This document shows, one piece after another, positions 17,407-26,135 of a DNA stretch of 64,000 nt (positions within the stretch are counted from its first letter, which is position 1; every line of letters begins with the position of its first letter). The position numbers and the translations under genes are program-made. The DNA is taken from NCBI GenBank assembly GCA_023454175.1, contig JAEXRW010000010.1:186001-250000 (forward strand), read 5' to 3'. The stretch is from Bacillota bacterium (GTDB taxonomy: Bacteria; Bacillota; Clostridia; Christensenellales; JAEXRW01). The notes below the pieces were generated by a model that was not told the DNA's origin, searched no databases, and saw only the letters and a list, made by a program, of their open reading frames with translations.

Positions 17407-17616
17407 TCAAGCCTGCACTTTCTTTTTCGACGCGGCCAGCACCAGCGCGAAGACGGCGGTGAGCATACCGGATCCCACAGACGCGATGCCGAGCGTGCGG
17501 TGGAAGGCAAGGCCCGCCGCGTCCGTGCCGTTGGCGCCGATATACAGGCCGCAAACGAGGACACAGAAGAGGAGCAGGAGGGTGACGATGGACAGAATGA
17601 CGGTGAAAACTTTCAT
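17407..17616 (-). CDS. Small two-helix membrane protein, paralog 2
   Basis: A 69-residue protein with two hydrophobic helices (about 4-26 and 44-63) joined by a loop with ANGTDAAGLAFHRTLGIASV. It aligns along its whole length with the protein at 17766-17957: both have a Val-Cys-Gly or Met-Cys-Gly end of helix 1 and a conserved FH.-LGI segment. It follows a GGGAG site. Probably one transcription unit with the paralog and the TetR gene. Function unknown. Confidence 0.7.
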   Translation of the reverse strand: MKVFTVILSIVTLLLLFCVLVCGLYIGANGTDAAGLAFHRTLGIASVGSGMLTAVFALVLAASKKKVQA

Positions 17617-17671
17617 AATGAAATCTCCCTTAAATCAATTATTTAGAGCCGATTTGCCTGAGTAAAACAGG

Positions 17672-17735
17672 CTAACCCCTCAGCCCAAGTGACCCTTTGG
17701 GTTCTTGGGCAACTCCCCTGAGCGGGGAGCCATGC
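17672..17735. repeat. CTCAGCC...CTCCCC...GGGGAGCCATGCGG module
   Basis: A hairpin-rich unit separates the two small membrane genes. The same arrangement (CCCCTCAGCC, a short inverted repeat, CTCCCC..GGGG, GCCATGCGG) is found at 35600-35665. Partial forms are at 10345-10375, 41150-41255 and 49655-49755. Confidence 0.65.
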
Positions 17736-17765
17736 GGAGAAGGATGAATGGGCACTCCTCTGGGA

Positions 17766-17957
17766 TCAGCCTGCGGAGACGATGATGGACAGGGCGGACG
17801 TGGCGAGGCCCATGACGACATTCAGGATACCCAGGCGTGCGTGGAACTTTTTGCCCGCTTCATCCGCACCTTTGCGGCGGATCCAGGAGCCGCACATGAG
17901 CTGGCAGAGCAGGAGGAAGGCGGTAACAGAGGCAACGATGATGGCAGCAGTTTTCAT
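17766..17957 (-). CDS. Small two-helix membrane protein, paralog 1
   Basis: A 63-residue protein, paralogous to the next gene downstream (17407-17616), with helices near 4-24 and 42-61 and the segment KGADEAGKKFHARLGIL between them. The start follows AAAGGGG. It lies directly behind the TetR gene, with 32 bases between them. Tight linkage suggests that the TetR protein controls both small membrane genes. Known function: none recognised. Confidence 0.7.
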   Translation of the reverse strand: MKTAAIIVASVTAFLLLCQLMCGSWIRRKGADEAGKKFHARLGILNVVMGLATSALSIIVSAG

Positions 17958-17989
17958 AGGACATGATCCCCTTTCAAAATATAAAAGTT

Positions 17990-18547
17990 TTATGATAAAT
18001 AATGATCAATCAGCGTATCCATGAGCCGGTCCCGCTGGGCCTTGTCCCGCAGGTCTATGCCCGCATAGGCCAAGAAGGCGTCGCTGCGCAGGAGGATGGC
18101 ATTGGTGGTCACCAGTATCTGGAAGGCGATGAGCCGGACGGCGCTTTCGTCCCGTTTGCCGGCGAAAATCTCGCGGAGCAGGGGCAAAAGGAAATTGGCA
18201 GCGCTGAAATCCCCCTGCAGGAGCTGGAACTGCGCGCCGACGCGCATCTGCTTTTCGTAGCGCAGGCCAATATCACCCAGGGATCTCAGCATGGCCCTGA
18301 ACCGCTCCTCCGGCGTGCCCGCCTGCGAAGGCGCCTGCTGGATGGCTGCGATCATATGCGTCATATACTCCCCGATGGCGGCATAGAGCAGGTTTTCCCG
18401 GGTCTGGAAGTGGTAATTGATAAGGCCTATGCCCACGCCCGCGCGCTCCGCGATCTGGCGGATGGTGATGCGCTCGGTATCCTCCACCTCATCCATAAGC
18501 TCCATGGCGGCCTTCAGTATCCGTTCCTTTGCTTCCCTGTCCGGCAT
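17990..18547 (-). CDS. TetR family transcriptional regulator
   Basis: A 185-residue dimeric repressor type. The N-terminal HTH reads ITIRQIAERAGVGIGLINYHFQTRENLLYAAI, a standard TetR DNA-binding domain. The remaining residues form the ligand-binding helical bundle, without a family-specific match. The start is ATG 18547, nine bases after AAAGGA. In-frame ATG 18556 and TTG 18565 overlap that site. It heads the unit with two small membrane proteins. A palindrome 39 bases upstream (18586-18601) is a likely autoregulatory operator. Confidence 0.88.
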   Translation of the reverse strand: MPDREAKERILKAAMELMDEVEDTERITIRQIAERAGVGIGLINYHFQTRENLLYAAIGEYMTHMIAAIQQAPSQAGTPEERFRAMLRSLGDIGLRYEKQMRVGAQFQLLQGDFSAANFLLPLLREIFAGKRDESAVRLIAFQILVTTNAILLRSDAFLAYAGIDLRDKAQRDRLMDTLIDHYLS

Positions 18548-18585
18548 ACGATCCATTCCTTTCAATCAAACAATACTGAACATAA

Positions 18586-18601
18586 TTTGAACATGTTTAA
18601 A
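18586..18601. promoter_or_regulatory. Candidate TetR operator
   Basis: A 16-base near-perfect palindrome, TTTGAACATGTTTAAA, with one mismatched pair, placed between the TetR start codon and the gene-free upstream DNA. A related half site (CTGAACAT) lies 10 bases nearer to the gene. Confidence 0.5.
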
Positions 18602-18891
18602 ATAGCACATCATGATTGCTTTGTAAAGAGAAAATTCTAAATACCTAATAATGGCAAGATAATTCGATATAAATCGTGTTTATTCTGCATTGCCCTGGGT
18701 ACAAATTATATAACCGTAAATTCAAAAGACTCTAAGAGATCCAGAAAAACTGCAAAGAGGCTCTTGACAGAACGAACAAAGCATTCAAAAACCATAATTT
18801 GAATGCCTTAATATAACGTACCCATTTGCACCCTTTGATCCCAAAAAACAATGCAACAGGTTAAAAAAGAAGAACTGAGGAGGAAACAATA
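18602..18891. other. AT-rich divergent intergenic region
   Basis: Lies between the divergent TetR and adhesin genes. It is clearly more AT-rich than its surroundings. No confident promoter, RNA or gene was seen besides the adhesin ribosome binding site (GAGGAGG, 18877-18883). Confidence 0.4.
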
Positions 18892-21870
18892 ATGACCAGC
18901 CACAATGAAACCAAAAAACCAGGCCTGAAAGCAGCTGCCATTGTTTTAGCACTTATCATGGTCTTTACGGCCAGTATAACTACAGTGTTTGCAGCCAGCT
19001 TAAGCGTAGGCCCCAACAGCCCTACAAACATTTCCGCCTTATCGTGGATCAATCTTGGAAATGTAGCAGCATCGGATAATGTCTACGCGACGATCACACT
19101 CAACTCCAGTATCCAGGCAACACCATTTTTCTATGCCCAAGGATATAACTTCAATGTCCCCGACGATGCCACCATTACCGGTATCACTGCAACTGTCGAA
19201 AGAAAGCAGTCGGGTACCGGAAGCAGTTTCTATGATGAAGGCGTATGCCTAGTCGTAGACGGTGCACTATACACAACGCCGAACCGGGCCACGGGCACGA
19301 CATGGCAAACCACCGATGTAGTGACGACATTTGGCAGTTCAAGCGATCTGTGGGGCCGAACCCTGACGCCTGCCCTTGTGAACAAATCCAACTTTGGGTT
19401 GATGTATTATGCCAGAAAAATATCGGGCTCAAAGACAGCCATGATCGACTATATCGGCATGACGGTATATTATACCCTGCCCGACACCACCCCCCCGGTC
19501 ATCGCCCCGCAGAGCGATATGACGGTGGAGGCTACAAGCGCAAACGGTGCAAAAGTCAATTTCACCCCCACAGCCACTGATAATATCGATCCTACCGTGA
19601 CAGTCGTATGCACACCTGCATCGGGATCCCAATTCCCGCTTGGCACCACCCAGGTGACCTGCAACGCAACGGACGCTGCCGGAAACACAGCAGTCCCGGT
19701 TACCTTCAATGTGACCGTACAGGACACGACTGCACCTGTGATCACAATAACGGGCGATAATCCTATGAATATCAGCCAGGACAGCACATACGCAGAACAA
19801 GGTGCAGTATGGACGGATGCCGTCGACGGAACCGGCAGCGCCATCGTGGGAGGCGATACGGTCAATACCGCCATACCAGGCACCTACACTGTAACCTACA
19901 ATCAAACAGACGCCGCGGGCAATGCAGCAGTGCAAGCGACCCGCACAGTCAATGTCATCCCAACCTATACCATCACTTTTGACAGCGCAGGAGGGACACC
20001 GGTAGCGAACATCACGCAGGCATTCGGTTCGACAATAACCGCCCCTGCCGACCCGACAAAGGACGGATACACCTTCGCAGGGTGGAGCCCGGCGGTACCG
20101 TCAACGATGCCGCTGAACGGCGCGGCCCTGACCGCGCAATGGACGGCGAACGAATATACGATCACCTTTGACAGCGCAGGAGGCAGCGCAGTAGCGAGCA
20201 TCACGCAGGCATTCGGCACGGACGTGACAGCGCCCGCCGACCCCACGCGGGACGGATACACCTTCGCAGGATGGAACCCGGCGGTACCGTCAACGATGCC
20301 GCTGAACGGCGCGGCCCTGAGCGCGCAATGGACGACGAACGAATATACGATCACCTTTGACAGCGCAGGGGGCAGCGCAGTAGCGAGCATCACGCAGGCA
20401 TTCGGTTCGACAATAACCGCCCCTGCCGACCCGACAAAGGACGGATACACCTTCGCAGGGTGGAGCCCGGCGGTACCGTCAACGATGCCGCTGAACGGCG
20501 CGGCTCTGAGTGCGCAATGGACGGCGAACGAATATACGATAACCTTTGACAGCGCAGGAGGCAGCGCAGTAGCGAGCATCACACAGGCATTCGGCACGGA
20601 CGTGACAGCGCCCGCCGACCCGACAAAGGACGGATACACCTTCGCAGGATGGAACCCGGCGGTACCGGCCAAAATGCCGCTGAACGGCGCGGCCCTGAGC
20701 GCAAAGTGGCTGGATGCCAACGCAAACCTGGCCAGCCTCACCGTAAGCGGGATACCCGTAGCGGGATTCTCCGCGAACACCCTGAGCTATACGATGGTCG
20801 TGCCCAACAGTACATCCGGCGTGAATATTACTGCGCTGGCGGAGAGCGCGAAAGCAGCAGTGACGGGTGATACCGGAACGAGAAACGTGGCGGTGGGGCA
20901 GAACACCTTTACCATCACCGTGACGGCTGAAAGCGGCGTAAGCAAGACATATACCCTGACCGTCACAAGGGAGACGGCGCCCATCGTAAAGCCGTACGTG
21001 GACGGTAAGCTCAGCGATATCCTGCTCACGCCGGGAGCGGCCCTGTTACAAACATTTTCCTGGGACAGGTATGCCTATAATGTGAACCTGACCGAGACCA
21101 CCTCCAGCGTGAAGATCACTCCGGTACGCTTCAACAGCGCAAACACGATGACCATCGACGGCAAGAGAGCGACCAGCATGAACTACACCGGCATCCTGGC
21201 GACAAAGACCCGGACGGTGAAGATCGTGGTGGTATTGAACAAGGTGAAGACCACCTACACGCTGTACATCAAACGGGCGAAGTCCACGAACGCAGACCTG
21301 AGCAAACTCAGCGTGACTGGAGGAACCCTGTCGGCACCCTTCGCAAACGGTACGGATCATTACACTGTAACAATGGCAAGCACAAGGAGCACTGTAACAT
21401 TCCGGGCGACGAAGGCCAACGCATATGCAAAGGTACAAATCAACAATAGAACTACCTCCAGCAGATCATTCTATGTGCCAAACGGCGGGTCCATAACCGT
21501 AACCATCACTAACAAGGCACAGGCGGGCAACAGCAAGAGCTGGACCTTTACCGTGGTACGCGCACCGAGGATCAGTACATTCTCCGCTTCGCCCAAGGTG
21601 GCAGGAAAACCGACCGTGCAAGCCAGCAAACCGCTGACTTTCACCTACTCACTATACGGGAAAGGCGGCAACATCAAACTCGAAGTGCTGGCACCATCAG
21701 GATGGACCACCCTTACAGAAAGGGCCACCACAGCCGGCACAAAGCGGTTCACCTGGGACGGCACCATAGGCGGGGTCCCGCTGGCCCCCGGGACCTATAC
21801 AGTACGGCTGAGCGCGGCATACAGCGCGTTGGCCGCCACACCAAAGACACTGACAGTCATAGTCAAATAA
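18892..21870 (+). CDS. Secreted multi-domain adhesin-like protein with InlB-type repeats
   Basis: A 992-residue exported protein. A signal peptide covers about 1-35 (VFA/ASL). An N-terminal beta-rich domain (36-200) precedes an HYR-like domain (about 202-283), a DUF5011-like Ig domain (284-357) and four Listeria/Bacteroides-type repeats (359-610, 63 residues each, TFDSAGG..ITQAFG..DGYTFAGW). Three cadherin-like beta-sandwich units follow (about 612-880), then a FlgD-like Ig fold (WDGTIGGVPLAPGTYTVRLSA). It ends in LTVIVK with no sorting signal, membrane helix or SLH domain, so how it is held at the surface is unclear. Role: probably adhesion or a cell-surface scaffold. It is monocistronic, with a strong ribosome binding site and terminator. 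Confidence 0.88.
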   Translation: MTSHNETKKPGLKAAAIVLALIMVFTASITTVFAASLSVGPNSPTNISALSWINLGNVAASDNVYATITLNSSIQATPFFYAQGYNFNVPDDATITGITATVERKQSGTGSSFYDEGVCLVVDGALYTTPNRATGTTWQTTDVVTTFGSSSDLWGRTLTPALVNKSNFGLMYYARKISGSKTAMIDYIGMTVYYTLPDTTPPVIAPQSDMTVEATSANGAKVNFTPTATDNIDPTVTVVCTPASGSQFPLGTTQVTCNATDAAGNTAVPVTFNVTVQDTTAPVITITGDNPMNISQDSTYAEQGAVWTDAVDGTGSAIVGGDTVNTAIPGTYTVTYNQTDAAGNAAVQATRTVNVIPTYTITFDSAGGTPVANITQAFGSTITAPADPTKDGYTFAGWSPAVPSTMPLNGAALTAQWTANEYTITFDSAGGSAVASITQAFGTDVTAPADPTRDGYTFAGWNPAVPSTMPLNGAALSAQWTTNEYTITFDSAGGSAVASITQAFGSTITAPADPTKDGYTFAGWSPAVPSTMPLNGAALSAQWTANEYTITFDSAGGSAVASITQAFGTDVTAPADPTKDGYTFAGWNPAVPAKMPLNGAALSAKWLDANANLASLTVSGIPVAGFSANTLSYTMVVPNSTSGVNITALAESAKAAVTGDTGTRNVAVGQNTFTITVTAESGVSKTYTLTVTRETAPIVKPYVDGKLSDILLTPGAALLQTFSWDRYAYNVNLTETTSSVKITPVRFNSANTMTIDGKRATSMNYTGILATKTRTVKIVVVLNKVKTTYTLYIKRAKSTNADLSKLSVTGGTLSAPFANGTDHYTVTMASTRSTVTFRATKANAYAKVQINNRTTSSRSFYVPNGGSITVTITNKAQAGNSKSWTFTVVRAPRISTFSASPKVAGKPTVQASKPLTFTYSLYGKGGNIKLEVLAPSGWTTLTERATTAGTKRFTWDGTIGGVPLAPGTYTVRLSAAYSALAATPKTLTVIVK
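19966..20721 (+). repeat. Four 189-bp in-frame tandem repeats
   Basis: Repeat starts are at 19966, 20155, 20344 and 20533. Units 1 and 3 share GSTITAPADPTKDGYTFAGWSP, while units 2 and 4 share GTDVTAPADPT and AGWNP. The A-B-A-B order means a 378-bp pair was duplicated. Confidence 0.92.
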
Positions 21871-22424
21871 TCCAATAAACACGGGTAGGGAGGCATGGTT
21901 TGCATGCCTCCCTTTTTTGCATCCATAGCCTGTCCAACTGAAAAGTACAGGAAGGATAAGGGGGATGATTCGAATCCAGCTTGTGCGTTCGCGCGAGAAA
22001 TAAACTTCAATATGAATATCACTAGCAGAACGAATGCCGGCAGTGGAACAAAGGAGGACACGCGTTGCGGCCGGTCCTTTTCCATGTTCAGCTCCGGCGC
22101 CAGGAACGGCAGGGTACTGTGGGAAAAGGCGACGATTTTTTTCACAGGGATGCAGGTGACCACGCCGAAACCTTCAAACCCTGGCCGGAACGGACGGCAG
22201 CCGGAAGCGCGGCGATAGGACAGGACGGTGCGGAACCTCCTCCTCACCAAAGACGGCTCCATAAAATGCAGCAGCCGGATATGATCGGAGCAGACCCCCG
22301 CCAGCAGGCCGGAAAAGCAGCGGCCGGCACACCCGGCGCCCTCCACGCAAACGGTGACGGTCTGCCCGAGAAAGTGCGTGAAGTGGCTGTTCAAGCCCGC
22401 CGCCCCATATTCAGGCATGGCCAT
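21795..22424 (-). pseudogene. Diverged paralog of the Cys-rich protein at 22586, with run-on C-terminus
   Basis: The first 110 residues parallel the downstream paralog: HFLGQTVTVCVEGAG..GRCFSGLLAGV matches RFVGTTVTIFTTSGG..GCGFTGVVILC, and GVVTCIPVKKIVAF matches GSVADIPIDRIAAF, where the paralog ends four residues later. Here the frame runs on about 100 residues, through a hydrophobic stretch, the terminator of the adhesin gene on the other strand, and into the adhesin 3' end. A normal gene would not do that, so the original stop has probably been lost through mutation or frameshift. The start is ATG 22424 or 22418 after GGGGGG. Confidence 0.5.
21888..21918 (+). terminator. Rho-independent terminator of the adhesin gene
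   Basis: A perfect 9-bp stem (21888-21896 with 21904-21912) and TTTTTT tail, 18 bases past the stop codon. Confidence 0.9.
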
Positions 22425-22540
22425 ATACATCCCCCCTATACAATGGAACCATAGACCATTCTATTAACCGTAATGGAAACGTGTTCATGGAAACGATATC
22501 ATTTCATACAAACAAAAAACGATGCTGCGCGGAGGTAAAC

Positions 22541-22574
22541 AAAGACCCGCTCGAAGCGGGCCTTGTTTACCATG
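22541..22574 (-). terminator. Terminator of the Cys-rich protein gene
   Basis: A long hairpin with a CCCGCTTCGAGCGGG core and outer GGTAAACAA/TTGTTTACC arms, 12 bases past the stop of the minus-strand gene. Confidence 0.7.
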
Positions 22575-22585
22575 ATTCAAGACGA

Positions 22586-22921
22586 TCAGATGGCGTGATG
22601 TACAAATGCCGCGATCCTGTCGATGGGAATATCCGCCACCGAGCCTACCGAGCGGACACCCGTGCGGGATTCGATACTGGGCCTGTGCCCTCCGATCATG
22701 GGCGGGCAAGCATCCACGCAGCAGTCACTGCCCAGTGCGCAGCAGGGAGCAGGCCCTACACACGTGATCAGCCTGACAAAGCAGGGATTACACAGTATGA
22801 CTACGCCTGTAAATCCACAGCCGGATGCACCACCGCTGGTGGTGAATATGGTAACAGTCGTGCCTACGAACCTACTCAGATGTTCAACAAAATCCTCTCC
22901 AAAGTATTTACCCTCTTGCAT
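22586..22921 (-). CDS. Cys-rich conserved protein with FVGTTVTIF motif
   Basis: A 111-residue protein: RFVGTTVTIFTTSGGASGCGFTGVV, a VRLIT strand, a Cys-rich middle (eight Cys between about 50 and 80) and a final GSVADIPIDRIAAFVHHAI. I recall similar small proteins of unknown function in spore-forming Clostridia, but no family name is claimed. The fold is probably a small beta barrel that binds through its Cys loops. The start at 22921 follows AAGGAG by ten bases. A diverged, probably decayed copy lies just downstream (21795-22424), so this is a tandem duplication. Confidence 0.65.
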   Translation of the reverse strand: MQEGKYFGEDFVEHLSRFVGTTVTIFTTSGGASGCGFTGVVILCNPCFVRLITCVGPAPCCALGSDCCVDACPPMIGGHRPSIESRTGVRSVGSVADIPIDRIAAFVHHAI

Positions 22922-23330
22922 ATATACACACTCCTTTCCCCAAAATGTGCCTTGGCTTTCTGCCTGCAATATATTATGCAGGGAGCGAAGAAGTTGTTAA
23001 TTTGACAAAATGAATCTTTGCATGGCGGTTTATAGTGTGACGCACCCCTATACTGCGCCTATTCATCCAATACCGCCACAGGCGGAAGGGAAATCAATAC
23101 AGGATACATAGGGGCAACAACAGGGGCGGCACCGGGGCTACGATGGGTCCAAAGGCAGTATTACCCTCTGCAGCCAAACGGGATGTACAGTCCAACAAAT
23201 ACTGCGTTATTCAATTCATACATGTATATCGGAAACCGCTTCTGCGGCGGCCGGGCCGCAGGGATGACGGACGGCGGTTGCATCCCTTTATCCCCTGCAT
23301 TACACTGTAGGGGAGTGAAGGAGGCCGGAT
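22922..23330. other. Gene-free interval
   Basis: No gene or RNA recognised. Readings on the plus strand here are continuations of antisense frames. The ribosome binding site of the next gene (AAGGAGG) lies at its end. Confidence 0.4.
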
Positions 23331-23777
23331 ATGGAGGACACTGTGATACGCCGGATAGAGTGGGGGTCGGAAGAATACCGGGAGGAGCTGGTGCTGCGGA
23401 ACCGGGTGCTGCGCATACCGCTGGGGATGGACCTTTTCCAGGAAGACCTGGGGCAGGAAGAAGCGGATATCCACATCGGCGCGTTCCTCTCGGGCAGGCT
23501 GACCGGGGTGCTGCTGCTAAAACCCGTAGATGGTACTTGCGTGAAAATGCGGCAGGTGGCCGTGCTGCCGGAGCAGCAGGCGCGGGGGCTGGGCAGGCGG
23601 ATGGTCGCCTATGCAGAAGACATCGCGCGGGAGAAAGGATATCAATCCATGATACTGCACGCGCGGAAGAGCGCTGCGGGATTTTACACCAAACTGGGCT
23701 ACAGCATAGTCGGAGCGGAATTCACAGAGGTGGGTATCCCGCATGTGGCGATGCGAAAACGGCTTGAAGACAAATGA
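23331..23777 (+). CDS. GNAT acetyltransferase, ElaA-like
   Basis: A 148-residue acetyltransferase. VKMRQVAVLPEQQARGLGRRMVAYAE is motif A with the acetyl-CoA loop, and LHARKSAAGFYTKLGYSIVG is the C-terminal half. The VLRIPLGMDLFQED segment near the N-terminus resembles the ElaA-like group ('R..VLR.PlG'). The substrate is unknown. The ATG at 23331 follows AAGGAGG. It is a single gene. Confidence 0.87.
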   Translation: MEDTVIRRIEWGSEEYREELVLRNRVLRIPLGMDLFQEDLGQEEADIHIGAFLSGRLTGVLLLKPVDGTCVKMRQVAVLPEQQARGLGRRMVAYAEDIAREKGYQSMILHARKSAAGFYTKLGYSIVGAEFTEVGIPHVAMRKRLEDK

Positions 23778-23822
23778 TGACCGGTGATCAAAAGCATCAG
23801 CATAATACTGCAGGAAGGAATC

Positions 23823-23849
23823 AAAAAGGGCGGCTGTGGACAGCCGCCC
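23823..23849 (-). terminator. Terminator of the DeoR gene
   Basis: A perfect 9-bp stem (23841-23849 with 23828-23836), loop TCCA and TTTTTG on the minus strand. Confidence 0.88.
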
Positions 23850-23884
23850 CTACAATATCCAGAAGGTGCATTGCTATCAGTCAA

Positions 23885-24664
23885 TCAGGCGAGGATGACC
23901 TGGACGCCGGCCTCCTGCAACTGACCCACGAGGGCGGGGTCGGCCTTTTTATCGGTGACGACGGCGCCGAGGCGGTCGGCATCCGCAAACTGGGCGAAAG
24001 CGCTTTTACCGAGCTTCGCGGATTCGCACAGGAAGAAATGCCTGCCCGAGATGGCCATCATGGCCTTTTTCATTTCGGCGAGATTTACATCATCCGCGGT
24101 GGCGCCTTTGGCCATATTCAACCCCTGCACGCACAGGAAGGCCTTGTCCACCGCCAGCTCCAGGAGCATGGCGCGCGCGTGGGGGCCGGAGGACGCATGG
24201 GCGCCCTTTTTCAGCGTGCCCCCGAGCAAAATGAGCGTGACAGCCTCGGCATCCTCCAATACCGCCGCGATGCGGATATCATTGGTGACGACCACGAGGT
24301 TCCTCCTGGCATAAAGGAGGCGCGCAAGCTCGAGGGTGGCCGTGCCGGTATCCAGCACCAGGGTATCCCCGCTTTCGATCTGCTCCAGGGCGCAGGCCGC
24401 TATATCCCGGCTGTCTTCGATGCCGGGTGTTTCCCTCGGGATATTTTCGGGCTCGAAGCCGGAGCGGGGGATGAGGATGGCGCCGCCATGCGTGCGCAGG
24501 AGCTGGCCGGAATGGCCCATCTGGCGAAGGTCATTGCGGATGGTGGCGCTGCTGACCTTGAAGCGGCCCACCAGCTCACCCACCGTGACTTTTTCCTTCA
24601 TGGAGATCATCTCGAGGATCTTCTGCTTGCGCTCCTCGGCGAAGAAGGCTTCCTGCTGGTCCAT
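23885..24664 (-). CDS. DeoR family transcriptional regulator
   Basis: A 259-residue repressor. The N-terminal winged HTH reads RKQKILEMISMKEKVTVGELVGRFKVSSATIRNDLRQM, then LLRTHGGAI. The C-terminal sugar-phosphate sensor domain has the DTGTATLELARLL and VVTNDIRIAAVL segments of the DeoR effector fold. Such proteins usually repress sugar or nucleoside uptake genes and respond to a phosphorylated intermediate. No sugar-use gene is adjacent, so its target is unknown. The ATG at 24664 is nine bases after AAAGGG; a TTG 18 bases upstream is in frame but overlaps that site. Confidence 0.9.
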   Translation of the reverse strand: MDQQEAFFAEERKQKILEMISMKEKVTVGELVGRFKVSSATIRNDLRQMGHSGQLLRTHGGAILIPRSGFEPENIPRETPGIEDSRDIAACALEQIESGDTLVLDTGTATLELARLLYARRNLVVVTNDIRIAAVLEDAEAVTLILLGGTLKKGAHASSGPHARAMLLELAVDKAFLCVQGLNMAKGATADDVNLAEMKKAMMAISGRHFFLCESAKLGKSAFAQFADADRLGAVVTDKKADPALVGQLQEAGVQVILA

Positions 24665-24990
24665 ACCGTTCAACCCTTTCAATTCTTTTCCATAGCCATC
24701 CCTAGTGGCGTCCCGGAAGCATCTGCTGCAATGTGGCGAAGGCTGAAGGTTATTAGCGATAACCTTTCATGCCTGCCGGTTGCTTTCGAAAGGTATTATA
24801 TGCCTTCGTTTGAATAATATACAAGGATACGGCACGCCATCCATTTCCTGAGGAATACCCGCTCCCCTGTGTATGCCGGAGACAAAAGAATATGGTAAAT
24901 AATGTATGTACGTTCCGGAGTGGCGCCCGACCCGGGGAAATGGTATAGTGATGCTATCATTCCTGAAACCGAAATGCGGGAGGCAAACGA
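24665..24990. other. Divergent intergenic region
   Basis: Lies between the DeoR gene and the first of three tandem paralogs. A TATAGT (24944-24949) may be the -10 box of the latter, but no good -35 box is seen. Nothing else recognised. Confidence 0.4.
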
Positions 24991-25929
24991 ATGGCCGGTA
25001 AATTCATCAGCGAACTCGCCGAGAGCATGGGCTGGAAGGCAGAGGACGACGCCGCATACGGCATCTGCATGGGGATACCTTTCAACGTGCGGCGGGATGT
25101 GAACGGCGCAGCCTTCACGACAGCCTGGCTGAGCGAGCCTGCGCAGGTGGACGACAGGGACCTGCTGCAGTTCCTGCAGGGCAAAAAGAAAGAGCACCGG
25201 ACCATGGGGATGCCGCAAAAGACGGGCGCCTCCATCACCGTGCAGCAAAACAAGGCATTCGGCGTGATGCACGCAGAAGAAGTGAAAAACTTCGTCCGGG
25301 AATTCGCGGCTTTTCTGGCAGGGAAAGGCGTGAAGGCCGGGTGCGCCACCTGCGGCAGGACGGAGCACAACGACTTTTATACGCTGGAAGGCGGACACAT
25401 ATACCTGTGCCCGGAATGCAGCGCCGCGGTGACGGCGGCCAAGGCGGAGGAGATCCAGGCGGCCGCCAAAGGCAACAACGCGCTGGGCATCCTGGGCGCC
25501 ATCCTAGGCGGGATCGCAGGGATCATCCCCATGGCACTGGTGGGGCTGGCGGGATACGTGGCGGCATTCTGCGGGGTGCTGATGGCATTCTGCATCTATT
25601 ACGGTTTCAAGCTCTTCAGGGGAAAACTGAACAGCAGGGCTTTCATCATCGTGACCGTGGTGCTGACGGCCATCGTGATGACATACCTGGCCACGATGGC
25701 GACGACGGTCGTGATGCTGGCAAACAGCCTGCCCGGCGCGCCACTGGACCTGATCATCACTGCCACCTTTATGATGCCTTTTGACCCTGCTGCTGCTGCC
25801 GAAACCGGGGTATGGGGATTCATCGGGCAGGCGTACCTTTTTGCGGCGCTGGGCATCGGCGCATGGATATTTGACCTGAACCGGAAGATGAAGAACCAGC
25901 GCAAGCCGGTGAAAAAGGCGGGAAGCTGA
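24991..25929 (+). CDS. Tandem paralog 1: N-terminal domain, zinc knuckle and membrane domain
   Basis: A 312-residue protein of an unrecognised family, first of three in tandem. Residues 1-115 form the shared domain (ESMGWK..AAYGICMGIPFNV, and FAAFLAGKGVKAG at the end). Cys118, Cys121, Cys140 and Cys143 form a CxxC-x18-CxxC zinc-ribbon-like knuckle. Residues 165-300 hold about four helices starting LGILGAILGGIAGIIPM, with YYGFKLFRGKLNSRAF between helices. Paralog 3 has the same membrane part, while paralog 2 has a different one. GGGAGG precedes ATG. It has its own terminator. Function unknown; the layout suggests a cytoplasmic sensor domain coupled to a membrane domain. Confidence 0.75.
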   Translation: MAGKFISELAESMGWKAEDDAAYGICMGIPFNVRRDVNGAAFTTAWLSEPAQVDDRDLLQFLQGKKKEHRTMGMPQKTGASITVQQNKAFGVMHAEEVKNFVREFAAFLAGKGVKAGCATCGRTEHNDFYTLEGGHIYLCPECSAAVTAAKAEEIQAAAKGNNALGILGAILGGIAGIIPMALVGLAGYVAAFCGVLMAFCIYYGFKLFRGKLNSRAFIIVTVVLTAIVMTYLATMATTVVMLANSLPGAPLDLIITATFMMPFDPAAAAETGVWGFIGQAYLFAALGIGAWIFDLNRKMKNQRKPVKKAGS

Positions 25930-25974
25930 TAAACCTTTTAAAAGCATGCTAAATGTATAATCGGTACAGAGAAG

Positions 25975-26006
25975 CAGGGCCCCCTCTCCGGAGAAGGGCC
26001 TTTTTC
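25975..26006 (+). terminator. Rho-independent terminator after paralog 1
   Basis: An imperfect GC-rich hairpin around CTCTCCGGAGA with flanking GGGCC arms and a TTTTTC tail. Confidence 0.7.
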
Positions 26007-26074
26007 ATGGCCCAGGGCACACCGTTATTCCGGGATTACAAATATGCCTCCATGTGCTATATTGGATGTGCAGC

Positions 26075-26080
26075 TATAAT
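26075..26080 (+). promoter_or_regulatory. Probable -10 box of paralog 2
   Basis: A perfect TATAAT 56 bases before the start codon. The -35 region is weak. Its presence after a terminator suggests separate transcription of the second paralog. Confidence 0.4.
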
Positions 26081-26135
26081 ATACCATTAATCATCTGGTT
26101 GAGCGCTTCATACTTTGCATTGAGGGGGTTCTGAA

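Noticed and set aside
22481..23005. 174-codon open frame on the plus strand
   Set aside because: It runs through the hairpin terminator and is antisense to the Cys-rich protein gene.
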